Positions 53,212 to 64,000 of a DNA stretch of 64,000 nucleotides are shown in pieces; positions within the stretch are counted from its first letter, which is position 1; every line of letters starts with the position of its first letter. The translations under genes were made by a program, and so were the position numbers. The stretch comes from Bradyrhizobium sp. PSBB068 (GTDB lineage: Bacteria > Pseudomonadota > Alphaproteobacteria > Rhizobiales > Xanthobacteraceae). The stretch is from positions 2,294,001 through 2,358,000 of the forward strand of contig CP069300.1 of NCBI GenBank assembly GCA_016839165.1, read 5' to 3'. The notes below the pieces were generated by a model that had not been told where the DNA came from, made no database searches, and saw only the letters and a list, made by a program, of their open reading frames with translations.

Positions 53212-54909
53212 TTACTTGGCTGCTACCGCTGCTGCGGGGGGCTGCGTCAGCACCTGGCGGATCATCCGGGCCAGATCGGCCTTGCGATACGGCTTCGGCA
53301 GCAGCGTCACGTCGGGGTCGAGACGGCCGTGGTGGATGATCGCGTCCTCGGTATAGCCGGAGGTGAACAGCACGCGAACCGAGGGCAGCTTGGCAGTCAC
53401 GGCATCGGCGACCTGCCGGCCGTTCATGCCGCCGGACATGATGACGTCGGTGAACAGCACGTCGCAGACAAAGCCCTTCTCGACGGCGGCCAAGGCTTCG
53501 GGGCCGTTGGCGGTGACCATGGTGCGGTAGCCGAGCTGCTCGAGCTGGGCGCTGACGTAGTTGCGCACCAGCGGATCGTCCTCGACGACCAGGATGGATT
53601 CATGGCCGCCGCGGGTGTCGACCGCCGGCGGCGGTTCGACATCAACCATGTCGCCCATGCTGCGCGGCAGATAGAGCTTGATCGACGTGCCATGGCCTTC
53701 TTCGGAATAGATCTTGAGGTGGCCGTCTGACTGCTTGATGAAGCCGTACACCATGCTCAGCCCGAGGCCGGTGCCCTTGCCGGTGTCCTTGGTGGTGAAG
53801 AACGGCTCGAACACCTTGTCGCGGATGGCCGCGGGGATTCCGCCGCCGGTGTCGCTGACCGCGACCATCACGTATTCACCCGCGCGCACATCGGGGTTGG
53901 CCGCGGCATAGACCTCGTCGAGGATGACGTTGCTGGTCTCCAGCATCAGCTTGCCGCCGTCGGGCATCGCATCGCGGGCGTTGACGGCGAGATTGAGCAG
54001 TGCGGTCGCCATGTGGTTGGGATCGATGAAGGCCGGCCAGGCGTCCGGCTCGAGCGCGGTATCGATCTCGATCTGCTCGCCCAGCGACGGACGCAGGAGC
54101 CTTGCTGTGTCCTGCACCAGCGTATTGAGATCAGCTTCACGCGGCTGCAGCGGCTGCTGCCGCGAGAAGGCCAGCAGATGCTTGGTCACCTCAGCGCCGC
54201 GGAAGGCGGCGTCGCTGATCATTTTCGTCACCGACGACAGCGCGGCGTCGTGCTCGACGGCTTCGGCGAGGATGTCGATCAGGCCGGTGATGACGGTCAG
54301 GATGTTGTTGAAGTCATGGGCAATGCCGCCGGTGAGGTGGCCGACGGCCTCCATCTTCTGCACCTGGCGCAGCTTCTGCTCGGCTTCGAGCTGCTCGCGG
54401 GCGACCTCGACCTCGCGGGCGCGCATGAAGATCTCGGCTTCCATCTGCTCGGTGCGCTCGCGCAGCCGGTCGGTCAGCTCGGCCTGCTCGGCGCCGCGCT
54501 GCTTCAGCTGGATGAAGCTGGTGACGTCTTCGACCCGATGGATGATGTAGATGAACTGTCCGGTCGGCCCGAACACCGGCGTGTTGCGCGGGCTCCAGTA
54601 CTTTTCCTCGAATCCGCCGCCCTCCGACTCGGGCTTGCGGATGTCATATTTCTGCACCGACATGGTGTCGGGACGGCGGAACTGGACCACGCGTTCGAGC
54701 GAGGTGCGCAGGTTCCGCACGCCGTCGGCGGCCGGATCGTCCGGATTGTCGGGAAACATCTCGAACAGGTTGCGCCCGAGGACCGCTGCGCGCTCGGTCC
54801 TGGTGGCACGCAGATAGGCGTCGCTTGCTGCCACGATACGGAAGTCGGGCTGGGTCAGCACCAGATAGAGGCCGGGCGCCGCCTCGAATAACGCCTTGAA
54901 GTCAGGCAT
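53212..54909 (-). CDS. PAS hybrid histidine kinase with receiver domain
   Basis: A 565-residue soluble hybrid kinase without membrane segments. Order: PAS domain (MPDFKALFEAAPGLYLVLTQ to VEDVTSFIQL), a coiled-coil linker, HisKA with the phospho-accepting His in GGIAHDFNNIL, HATPase (NLAVNARDAMPDGG, SDTGGGIP, GKGTGLGLSMVYGF) and a C-terminal receiver with its Asp in CDVLFTDVIM. No output domain, so it must act through another protein or on CbbR. I start at 54909 because family members begin PDFKALFE; the frame extends to 55005 and a GAGGGAGG motif lies farther upstream, so the true start could be there. Neighbour of cbbR on the same strand. Confidence 0.85.
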   Translation of the reverse strand: MPDFKALFEAAPGLYLVLTQPDFRIVAASDAYLRATRTERAAVLGRNLFEMFPDNPDDPAADGVRNLRTSLERVVQFRRPDTMSVQKYDIRKPESEGGGFEEKYWSPRNTPVFGPTGQFIYIIHRVEDVTSFIQLKQRGAEQAELTDRLRERTEQMEAEIFMRAREVEVAREQLEAEQKLRQVQKMEAVGHLTGGIAHDFNNILTVITGLIDILAEAVEHDAALSSVTKMISDAAFRGAEVTKHLLAFSRQQPLQPREADLNTLVQDTARLLRPSLGEQIEIDTALEPDAWPAFIDPNHMATALLNLAVNARDAMPDGGKLMLETSNVILDEVYAAANPDVRAGEYVMVAVSDTGGGIPAAIRDKVFEPFFTTKDTGKGTGLGLSMVYGFIKQSDGHLKIYSEEGHGTSIKLYLPRSMGDMVDVEPPPAVDTRGGHESILVVEDDPLVRNYVSAQLEQLGYRTMVTANGPEALAAVEKGFVCDVLFTDVIMSGGMNGRQVADAVTAKLPSVRVLFTSGYTEDAIIHHGRLDPDVTLLPKPYRKADLARMIRQVLTQPPAAAVAAK

Positions 54910-55056
54910 CGGCGGGGACTGATTTTGCAGTTCATCCTCCCTCGCAGGGATACGGTCCGCCACTGACCGCACCCAAGATGTGGCACGCGTTTGCCGGAAC
55001 TTCAATGGTTAACATACGGTACCGGCTCGATTTTCTCGATCGCGCATGCATCGGGG

Positions 55057-55983
55057 CTAGTGCGAATTCGGCAGGTAGCGCCAGCCCTCCTTGCCGAGGA
55101 AGTCCAGCATCGCCTGTGCGGGCGGCAGCAGGATCTTGTCGGTGCGCCGGATCGCATGCCACTGCCGGACGATCGGCAGGCCCTTCACCTTGAGCACCAC
55201 CAGCCGACCGTCCTCCAGCTCGTGGAACACGGTGTGCTGTGAGATGAAGGCGATGCCGAGCCTGGCCATCACCGCCTGCTTGATGGTCTCGTTGCTGTCC
55301 ATCGCCATGCCGAGCTTCGGCTCCAGCCCGACCCGCTCGAAATATTGCTGCATCAGCATCCGCGTGCCGGATCCCTGCTCGCGGGTGATGAAGGTTTCAT
55401 TGGCGAGCTCCGGCGGTGAGACGTGGCGCCGCCGCGCCAGCCGGTGATCGGGCGCCGCGATGATGAAGTGCGGATGGCGGCCGAGCGGCTTCATCTCGAC
55501 CTCGACATCGGCCGGCGGCCGGCCCATCACGGCGATGTCGAGGTCGTAGCCGCGCAGCGCGTCGCGGATTTCCTCGCGGTTGCCGATCCGCAGCGTTACC
55601 TCGATCTTGGGAAAGCGACGCGAGAACGCGGCGATCGCAAACGGCACGAAATACTTCGCGGTCGAGACCGCGCCCAGCGCGACGCGGCCGCCGCTGCGGC
55701 CGGCGATCATGTCGAGCGATTGCTCGCAATCCTTCAGCGCCGCCTCGACCCGCTCGACCAGCGTCAGCACATGCGCGCCGGCATCCGTCAGCGCCATGCC
55801 GTCGCCGGTACGCTGGATCAACGGCAGCCCCGCGAGCGTTTGCAGGTTGCGAAGCTGCAGCGTCACCGCGGGTTGCGTCAGGTTGAGGCGGTTGGCCGCC
55901 GACGTGATCGAGCCTGCCTCGTGCACGGTGGACAATGCGCGCAGCTGGCGAATGGTGAGATCTCGCGTGAAGTTGCCGGCCAT
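55057..55983 (-). CDS. cbbR: LysR-type regulator CbbR
   Basis: A 308-residue LysR protein: HTH near residues 8-65 (TIRQLRALSTVHEAGSITSA then LTQPAVTLQLRNLQTLAGL), effector domain 90-300 with RPPADVEVEMKPLGRHPHFI and EQGSGTRMLMQQYFERVG, both typical of CbbR. It is divergent from cbbF, the standard arrangement, and should activate the Calvin-cycle operon in response to metabolites such as RuBP or NADPH. Start at 55983 (MAGNFTRDLTI); an ATG at 55995 is also in frame. Confidence 0.93.
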   Translation of the reverse strand: MAGNFTRDLTIRQLRALSTVHEAGSITSAANRLNLTQPAVTLQLRNLQTLAGLPLIQRTGDGMALTDAGAHVLTLVERVEAALKDCEQSLDMIAGRSGGRVALGAVSTAKYFVPFAIAAFSRRFPKIEVTLRIGNREEIRDALRGYDLDIAVMGRPPADVEVEMKPLGRHPHFIIAAPDHRLARRRHVSPPELANETFITREQGSGTRMLMQQYFERVGLEPKLGMAMDSNETIKQAVMARLGIAFISQHTVFHELEDGRLVVLKVKGLPIVRQWHAIRRTDKILLPPAQAMLDFLGKEGWRYLPNSH

Positions 55984-56027
55984 GCCCAGCTCCATAAGAA
56001 ATACTTTGCTCGGACCAAAGATAATAA

Positions 56028-56048
56028 AATTTCCCTAATTGGGCAATT
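56028..56048. promoter_or_regulatory. CbbR operator candidate
   Basis: The 21-bp near-palindrome AATTTCCCTAATTGGGCAATT lies midway between divergent cbbR and cbbF. Placement fits a CbbR site; the LysR TNA-N7-TNA pattern is only loosely met. Confidence 0.5.
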
Positions 56049-56132
56049 CGCACGTTGATACGGCGAAGGCGACTCCCCTGAGATCGCCTCTCGAAGCCTC
56101 GGGACAGAGGGCGCGATCATAGGGAGAGGCCG

Positions 56133-57170
56133 GTGGAAATTCGTCCAGCATTGCATGCCCATCTGGAGTGGCCGACGCAGCATAATCCGTTGCGCGCCGC
56201 GACCGTTGCGGCGATCGAGGCGCTGGCCGGTGCCGCGCTCGAGCTGTCGCGCATCATTGCCGCCGGGCCGCTCGCCGGCATCGTCGGCGAGAGCGGCGGC
56301 GTCAATCCCGACGGCGATCGCCAGAAGACCATCGACATCGTCGCCGACCGCCTGATGCGCGACGCGCTGCGCACCGCGCCGGTCGCCGCGGTGCTGTCGG
56401 AGGAGGCGGAGCTGCCGGAGACACTCGATCCGGATGCGCCGCTCTGTGTCGCGATCGATCCGCTCGATGGCTCGGCCAATCTCGAAAACAATATCTCGAT
56501 CGGCACGATCTTCTCGATCCGGCCGAAGGGCAACGACATCATCTCGACCTTCTTCGAGCCCGGCACGGCGCAGTGCGCCGCCGGCTGCTTCATCTATGGT
56601 CCGCAGACGGTGCTCGTGCTGGCGCTGGACCGGCGCGTCGACCGTTTCACGCTGGATCCGCGGACCGGCGAGTTCGTGCTGACGGCGCGCGATCTGCGGG
56701 TGCCGCAGGACACGCCGGAATTCGCCATCAATGTCTCGAACCGGCGGCACTGGAGCGGCCAGGTGCGCAATTACATCGACGAGTGCCTGGCCGGCGTGAA
56801 CGGCGAGCACGGGCAGGACTTCAACATGCGCTGGATCGGCTCGCTGGTGGCGGAAGCCTACCGCATCCTGATGCGCGGCGGCGTGTTCCTGTATCCGGCG
56901 GATGCGCGCCAGGGTTACCGCGAAGGCCGGTTGCGCCTGCTGTATGAAGCGCATCCGATCGCGCTGATCATGGAGTGGGCTGGCGGCGCGGCGTCGAGCG
57001 GCCGCTCGCGCATTCTCGAACTCTCGGCACGCACGCCGCATCAGCGCGTGCCGCTGATCATGGGATCGGCGCGCGCCGTGCGCGCCGTCGATGCGATCCA
57101 CCTGACCGTCGAGCCGTTGTTCGAGAGCAGCGATGCCCCGCTGTTCGCGCGGCGCGGCCTGTTCCGCTGA
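56133..57170 (+). CDS. cbbF: Fructose-1,6-bisphosphatase class I
   Basis: A 345-residue class I enzyme that removes the C1 phosphate of fructose-1,6-bisphosphate (and in bacteria often sedoheptulose-1,7-bisphosphate). Metal-binding motif: EEAELPETL with AIDPLDGSANLENNISIGTI; substrate residues in YVNYIDECLAG-like position NYIDECLAGVNGEHG and RWIGSLVAEAYRILMRGGVF. It begins with GTG at 56133 after AGGGAGAGG and is the first gene of the cbb operon. Confidence 0.94.
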   Translation: MEIRPALHAHLEWPTQHNPLRAATVAAIEALAGAALELSRIIAAGPLAGIVGESGGVNPDGDRQKTIDIVADRLMRDALRTAPVAAVLSEEAELPETLDPDAPLCVAIDPLDGSANLENNISIGTIFSIRPKGNDIISTFFEPGTAQCAAGCFIYGPQTVLVLALDRRVDRFTLDPRTGEFVLTARDLRVPQDTPEFAINVSNRRHWSGQVRNYIDECLAGVNGEHGQDFNMRWIGSLVAEAYRILMRGGVFLYPADARQGYREGRLRLLYEAHPIALIMEWAGGAASSGRSRILELSARTPHQRVPLIMGSARAVRAVDAIHLTVEPLFESSDAPLFARRGLFR

Positions 57171-57181
57171 AGGGGGAGCCC

Positions 57182-58057
57182 ATGTCTCGCAGGCACCCCA
57201 TCATCTCGATCACCGGCTCGTCGGGCGCCGGCACCACCTCGGTGAAGAAGACGTTCGAGAACATCTTCCGCCGCGAGAACGTGGTCGCGGCCTATATCGA
57301 GGGTGATGCGTTCCACCGCTACGACCGCGTCGAGATGCGCAGCATGATGGTGGAGAAGGCGGAGCGCGGCAACAAGCACTTCAGCCATTTCAGCCCCGAC
57401 ACCAATCTGTTCGAGGAGCTGGAGAGGCTGTTCCGCGACTATGCCGAGACCGGCACCGGAACGACGCGGCACTATGTGCATGACGAGGAGGAATCGCGGC
57501 TCTACGGCGCCAAGCCCGGCACCTTCACCGCGTGGGACGCGCTGCCGGAGAATTCGGACCTCTTGTTCTACGAGGGCCTGCATGGCGCCGTGGTCACCGA
57601 CAAGGTGAACGTCGCGCAGCACGCGGACCTCAAGATCGGCGTCGTGCCGGTCATCAATCTCGAATGGATCCAGAAGCTGCACCGCGACCGCAGCCACCGC
57701 GGCTATTCGACCGAGGCGGTGACCGACACCATCCTGCGCCGGATGCCGGACTACGTGAACTACATCTGCCCGCAATTCACCGAGACCGACATCAACTTCC
57801 AGCGCGTGCCGACGGTCGACACCTCGAACCCGTTCATCGCGCGCTGGATCCCGACCCCTGATGAATCGATGGTCGTGATCCGGCTGAAGAACCCGCGCGG
57901 CATCGATTTTCCCTATCTGCTCTCGATGATCCCCGGAAGCTTCATGTCGCGCGCCAACTCGATCGTGGTGCACGGCGCCAAGCTCGACCTCGCGATGCAG
58001 CTGATCCTGACCCCCCTGATCCTGCAACTGATCGAACGAAAGAGGCGCACGATATGA
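57182..58057 (+). CDS. cbbP: Phosphoribulokinase
   Basis: A 291-residue bacterial-type phosphoribulokinase that makes RuBP from ribulose-5-phosphate and ATP. P-loop [10 protein letters not shown] at residues 12-21, catalytic and substrate region [28 protein letters not shown] and [21 protein letters not shown] beginning near residue 170. GGGGGAG sits before the ATG at 57182, 11 bases after cbbF. Its stop overlaps the cbbT start. Confidence 0.95.
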   Translation: MSRRHPIISITGSSGAGTTSVKKTFENIFRRENVVAAYIEGDAFHRYDRVEMRSMMVEKAERGNKHFSHFSPDTNLFEELERLFRDYAETGTGTTRHYVHDEEESRLYGAKPGTFTAWDALPENSDLLFYEGLHGAVVTDKVNVAQHADLKIGVVPVINLEWIQKLHRDRSHRGYSTEAVTDTILRRMPDYVNYICPQFTETDINFQRVPTVDTSNPFIARWIPTPDESMVVIRLKNPRGIDFPYLLSMIPGSFMSRANSIVVHGAKLDLAMQLILTPLILQLIERKRRTI

Positions 58058-60069
58058 CGACCGCACTTGCGTCCGTTGCGAGCCGCCCGGAAATCAGCCA
58101 CGACGAGATGGCCAACGCCATCCGCTTCCTCGCCATCGACGCGGTGGAGCAGGCGAAGTCCGGCCATCCCGGCATGCCGATGGGCATGGCCGATGTCGCG
58201 ACCGTGCTGTTCACCGACTTCCTGAAGTTCGATCCCGCCGATCCGGCCTGGCCCGATCGCGACCGCTTCGTGCTGTCGGCCGGTCACGGCTCGATGCTGC
58301 TCTACGCGCTGCTTTACCTCACCGGCTACGAGAGCATGACGCTCGATCAGCTCAAGGCGTTCCGGCAGTGGGGATCGCAGACCCCGGGGCATCCGGAGTA
58401 TGGCCATACGCCTGGTGTCGAGACCACGACCGGGCCGCTCGGGCAGGGTATCGCGACCGCGGTCGGCATGGCGCTCGCCGAGCGCCTGATGAACGCCCGC
58501 TTCGGCGACGATCTGGTCGACCACTATACCTATGTGATTGCCGGCGATGGTTGCCTGATGGAGGGCCTCAGCCATGAGGCGATCTCGCTCGCCGGCCATT
58601 TGCGGCTCAATCGCCTGATCGTGCTGTTCGATGACAACCGGATCTCGATCGATGGTGCGACCTCGCTGTCGTGCTCGGACGACCAGGCGGCGCGGTTTGC
58701 GGCCAGCGGCTGGAACGTCTGCCGCCTCGACGGCCACGATCCGCAGGCGATCACGGCGGCGATCAGGCAGGCCCGGGCGAGCGATCGTCCCTCGCTGATC
58801 GCGTGCCGGACCGTGATCGGGTTCGGTGCGCCGAACCGGCAGGGCAGCGAGAAGGTGCATGGCGCGCCGCTCGGCACCGACGAGGCGGCGAAGACCCGCA
58901 GCGCGCTGCGCTGGCCGTATCTGGCCTTCGAGGTTCCCGATGCCGTGCTGGCCGAGTGGCGCGAGCTCGGCGGCCGTGGCCGCGACGCGCGGCGCGCCTG
59001 GATCGAACGTTCGCGTGCCGCCTGCAAGGGTGAACGGTCGCCGTTCCACGACGCGCTGAACCGGAAACTGCCCTGCGCCTATACCAAGGCGATGGCCGCG
59101 CTCGTCGAGCGCTTTGCGACCGAGCGGCCGAAACTCGCGACGCGGCAGGCCTCGCAGCAGGTCATCGATGTGATCGCGCAAGCCTTGCCGAACCTGCTCG
59201 GCGGCTCGGCTGACCTCACACACTCCAACCTGACGCAGGCGAAGTCGCAGGTTCCGGTGCGGCAGGATATGCTCGACGGCAGCTACATCCACTATGGCAT
59301 CCGCGAGCACGGCATGGCGGCGGCGATGAACGGCATCGCGCTGCATGGTGGCTTCATTCCCTATGGCGGCACCTTCCTGTGCTTCGCCGATTACAGCCGG
59401 CCGGCGATCCGCCTCGCGGCGCTGATGGGGATCCGCGTCATCCATGTGATGACCCATGACTCGATCGGGCTCGGCGAGGACGGGCCGACGCATCAGCCGG
59501 TCGAGCATCTCGCCGCGCTGCGCGCGATCCCGAATGTGCTGGTGTTTCGTCCGGCCGACGCGGTTGAGACCGCGGAAGCCTGGGACTGCGCGCTGAAGGC
59601 GGAGACCTCGCCGTCGATCCTCTGCCTGTCGCGGCAGGCGCTGCCGACGATCCGCGACGGCAGTAGGGACAACCAGGTCGCGCTCGGCGCCTACGTTCTG
59701 GTCGAGCCGTCCTTCGCGCGTGACGTCACCCTGATTGCAACGGGTTCGGAGGTGGCGATCGCGCTCGAAGCCGCAAGGCTGCTGGCGGAAGGGGGAATGC
59801 AGGCCGCGGTCGTCTCGGCTCCGTGCTTCGACCTGTTCCGCCAGCAGCCGAGCGACTATCGCGCAAGAGTCCTGGGCAGCGCGCCGCGCGTCGGCGTCGA
59901 AGCCGCCGTCGAAGGCGACTGGGCGCGCTGGCTCGGCGACGACGGTGCGTTCGTGGGCATGACCGGCTTCGGCGCGTCCGCGCCGGCCGACGTGCTCTAC
60001 CGCGAGTTCGGCATCACGCCTACGGCAGTCGCCGCAACCGCAAAACAGCTCATCCAACGGGCGAATTGA
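58054..60069 (+). CDS. cbbT: Transketolase
   Basis: A 671-residue transketolase of the Calvin cycle. TPP domain: [20 protein letters not shown] through [11 protein letters not shown]; substrate residues in [28 protein letters not shown] and [17 protein letters not shown]. The start overlaps cbbP as ATGA (58054-58057), so translation is coupled. It carries out the two-carbon transfers of RuBP regeneration. Confidence 0.95.
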   Translation: MTTALASVASRPEISHDEMANAIRFLAIDAVEQAKSGHPGMPMGMADVATVLFTDFLKFDPADPAWPDRDRFVLSAGHGSMLLYALLYLTGYESMTLDQLKAFRQWGSQTPGHPEYGHTPGVETTTGPLGQGIATAVGMALAERLMNARFGDDLVDHYTYVIAGDGCLMEGLSHEAISLAGHLRLNRLIVLFDDNRISIDGATSLSCSDDQAARFAASGWNVCRLDGHDPQAITAAIRQARASDRPSLIACRTVIGFGAPNRQGSEKVHGAPLGTDEAAKTRSALRWPYLAFEVPDAVLAEWRELGGRGRDARRAWIERSRAACKGERSPFHDALNRKLPCAYTKAMAALVERFATERPKLATRQASQQVIDVIAQALPNLLGGSADLTHSNLTQAKSQVPVRQDMLDGSYIHYGIREHGMAAAMNGIALHGGFIPYGGTFLCFADYSRPAIRLAALMGIRVIHVMTHDSIGLGEDGPTHQPVEHLAALRAIPNVLVFRPADAVETAEAWDCALKAETSPSILCLSRQALPTIRDGSRDNQVALGAYVLVEPSFARDVTLIATGSEVAIALEAARLLAEGGMQAAVVSAPCFDLFRQQPSDYRARVLGSAPRVGVEAAVEGDWARWLGDDGAFVGMTGFGASAPADVLYREFGITPTAVAATAKQLIQRAN

Positions 60070-60084
60070 AAGGAGGACGCCACG

Positions 60085-62662
<2,578 letters not shown>

Positions 62663-62674
62663 CAGGAGTTTTTC

Positions 62675-63100
62675 ATGCGCGTGACCCAAGGCTGTTTCTC
62701 GTTCCTGCCGGATCTCACCGACGAGCAGATCGTAGCGCAGGTGCAATACTGCCTCGACAAGGGCTGGGCGGTGAACATCGAGTTCACCGACGACCCGCAT
62801 CCCCGCAACACCTATTGGGACATGTGGGGCCTGCCGATGTTCGACCTGCGCGATGCGGCCGGCGTCATGAAGGAGCTCGCCGATTGCCGGCGGGTCTATG
62901 ACAACCGCTACATCCGGATCTCCGGCTTCGATTCCAGCCATGGCTGGGAGTCGGTGCGGCTGTCCTTCATCGTCAACCGCCCGCGCGAGGAGCCCGGCTT
63001 CCGGCTCGACCGCCAGGAGGCCGCCGGCCGTAACCTGCAATACGCGACCCATTCCTATGCGGCGGTCCGCCCGGAGGGCGAACGCTACGCCGATCAGTGA
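62675..63100 (+). CDS. cbbS: RuBisCO small subunit, red type
   Basis: A 141-residue small subunit starting [19 protein letters not shown], with the C-terminal extension (about 30 residues, [20 protein letters not shown]) that marks red-type enzymes and forms the central beta-barrel of the hexadecamer. [20 protein letters not shown] is the conserved core. It begins 12 bases after cbbL and is followed by a strong hairpin at 63161-63198. Confidence 0.96.
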   Translation: MRVTQGCFSFLPDLTDEQIVAQVQYCLDKGWAVNIEFTDDPHPRNTYWDMWGLPMFDLRDAAGVMKELADCRRVYDNRYIRISGFDSSHGWESVRLSFIVNRPREEPGFRLDRQEAAGRNLQYATHSYAAVRPEGERYADQ

Positions 63101-63160
63101 CCGCGTCCGGTTGGCAAGCCAGGCGGGTTGCTCCCTCGACCGTCTGGCCCGGATGCACTT

Positions 63161-63198
63161 CTCCGTCGTCGTCCGCTGCGACGACGGAGCTTTTCTTG
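63161..63198 (+). terminator. Hairpin with T-tract between cbbS and cbbX
   Basis: A perfect 11-bp stem (63161-63171 with 63179-63189, loop TCCGCTG) followed by CTTTTCTTG. It has terminator form but lies inside an operon, eleven bases before the cbbX start, so it likely ends most but not all transcripts. Confidence 0.75.
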
Positions 63199-63208
63199 AA
63201 GCGAGAGG

Positions 63209-64000
63209 ATGATGACCCAGGTGCAGGAACAAATCCGCGAGACGCCGCCCGAGAGCATCGACCTGCGACATGAATTCGCCGACCTCGGCATAGGCGACGT
63301 GCTCGACCAGCTCGATTCCGAATTGATCGGCTTGAAGCCGGTGAAGACCCGCATCCGGGAGATCGCATCGCTGCTGCTGGTCGAACGCATCAGGCGGAAG
63401 ATGGCGCTGGCGACGACCTTCCCGACCCTGCACATGTCGTTCACCGGCAATCCCGGCACCGGCAAGACCACGGTCGCACTGCGGATGGCCGGCATCCTGC
63501 ACAAGCTCGGCTTCGTGCGCCGCGGCCACGTCATCAGCGTCACGCGCGATGACCTCGTCGGGCAATATATCGGCCATACCGCGCCGAAGACGAAGGAGAT
63601 CTTGAAGAAGGCGATGGGCGGCGTGCTGTTCATCGACGAGGCGTATTACCTCTATCGTCCCGAGAACGAGCGCGACTACGGGCAAGAGGCGATCGAGATC
63701 CTGCTGCAGGTCATGGAAGCGCAGCGCGAGGATCTGGTGGTGATTCTGGCCGGCTATGGCGACCGCATGGAGAAGTTCTTCCAGAGCAATCCGGGGTTCC
63801 GGTCGCGCATCGCACATCACATCGACTTCCCGGATTATTCGGATGGCGAACTGCTGTGGATCGCCGAGCTGATGTTGCAGCAGCAGAACTATCGTTTCTC
63901 GCCGGAAGCCCGCGAGGCCTTTACCCGGTACATCGGCATCCGCAAGGAGCAGCCGCTGTTCTCCAATGCGCGCTCGATCCGCAACGCGCTCGACCGCATC
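63209..64000 (+). CDS. cbbX: Red-type RuBisCO activase CbbX (partial)
   Basis: The first 264 residues of an AAA+ RuBisCO activase, open to the window edge; the family is about 310 long, so roughly 45 residues are missing. Walker A is [17 protein letters not shown], Walker [14 protein letters not shown], with an arginine-finger region near [16 protein letters not shown]. The N-terminal part [20 protein letters not shown] matches CbbX. It remodels inhibited red-type RuBisCO by pulling on the CbbL C-terminus, which fits the form IC genes upstream. Two adjacent ATGs (63209, 63212) follow GAGAGG. Confidence 0.95.
   Translation, partial: MMTQVQEQIRETPPESIDLRHEFADLGIGDVLDQLDSELIGLKPVKTRIREIASLLLVERIRRKMALATTFPTLHMSFTGNPGTGKTTVALRMAGILHKLGFVRRGHVISVTRDDLVGQYIGHTAPKTKEILKKAMGGVLFIDEAYYLYRPENERDYGQEAIEILLQVMEAQREDLVVILAGYGDRMEKFFQSNPGFRSRIAHHIDFPDYSDGELLWIAELMLQQQNYRFSPEAREAFTRYIGIRKEQPLFSNARSIRNALDRI

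Overview
The window is high-GC alphaproteobacterial chromosome. Gene content, a red-type (form IC) RuBisCO operon, an oxalate module and many short intergenic palindromic repeats point to Bradyrhizobium or a close relative such as Rhodopseudomonas; this is inferred from content, not from a marker gene. No rRNA, tRNA, CRISPR array, insertion sequence or phage gene was recognised. About 53 protein genes are supported, one of them (cbbX) cut by the right edge.

Layout. 0-2.7 kb: a DUF2147 protein, a DUF2975 membrane protein paired with a small Xre regulator, and a cysteine-synthase-like enzyme. 2.9-9.2 kb: an oxalate module (GntR regulator, oxalyl-CoA decarboxylase oxc and formyl-CoA transferase frc on the minus strand, divergent from an NDP-forming acyl-CoA ligase), with paired 19-bp operator-like boxes in the divergent promoter and weaker copies at the extreme left edge. 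9.3-14.5 kb: a fatty-acid hydroxylase family protein with small membrane and soluble proteins, a zinc alcohol dehydrogenase, a second GntR regulator and an MFS transporter. 14.8-16.8 kb: a hypothetical protein, a NYN/OST-HTH protein and a DUF1236 exported protein. 17-22.4 kb: a carboxylate-type catabolic cluster (ketopantoate-reductase-like protein, two-subunit TPP decarboxylase, Bug-type binding protein, PDC-hydrolase-like amidohydrolase, D-2-hydroxyacid dehydrogenase). 22.7-28 kb: an autotransporter, a small conserved protein and ilvD. 28.2-38 kb: a CMD-family protein, an SDR, a LysR regulator and a sugar-type ABC operon in which one permease is fused to a beta-propeller lactonase-like domain and followed by a second propeller protein.

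38-49.5 kb: an aerobic 2-aminobenzoyl-CoA (anthraniloyl-CoA) type cluster: fused monooxygenase/reductase, SDR, enoyl-CoA hydratase, Rid-family protein, PhzS-like flavoprotein, cupin, aromatic-type binding protein, MarR regulator, arylformamidase-like hydrolase and 2-aminobenzoate-CoA ligase. The first and last genes share an 18-bp palindromic promoter element, and a related core occurs twice in front of the MarR gene, so the cluster looks like one regulon. 49.5-53.2 kb: an Emr-type multidrug efflux pair with a divergent TetR regulator. 53.2-64 kb: a hybrid histidine kinase, cbbR, and the divergent Calvin-cycle operon cbbF-cbbP-cbbT-cbbA-cbbL-cbbS-cbbX, with a strong hairpin between cbbS and cbbX.

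The most unusual items are the permease-propeller fusion transporter, the anthraniloyl-CoA cluster with a Rid protein that lacks the usual catalytic arginine, and the paired operator boxes that define three apparent local regulons.
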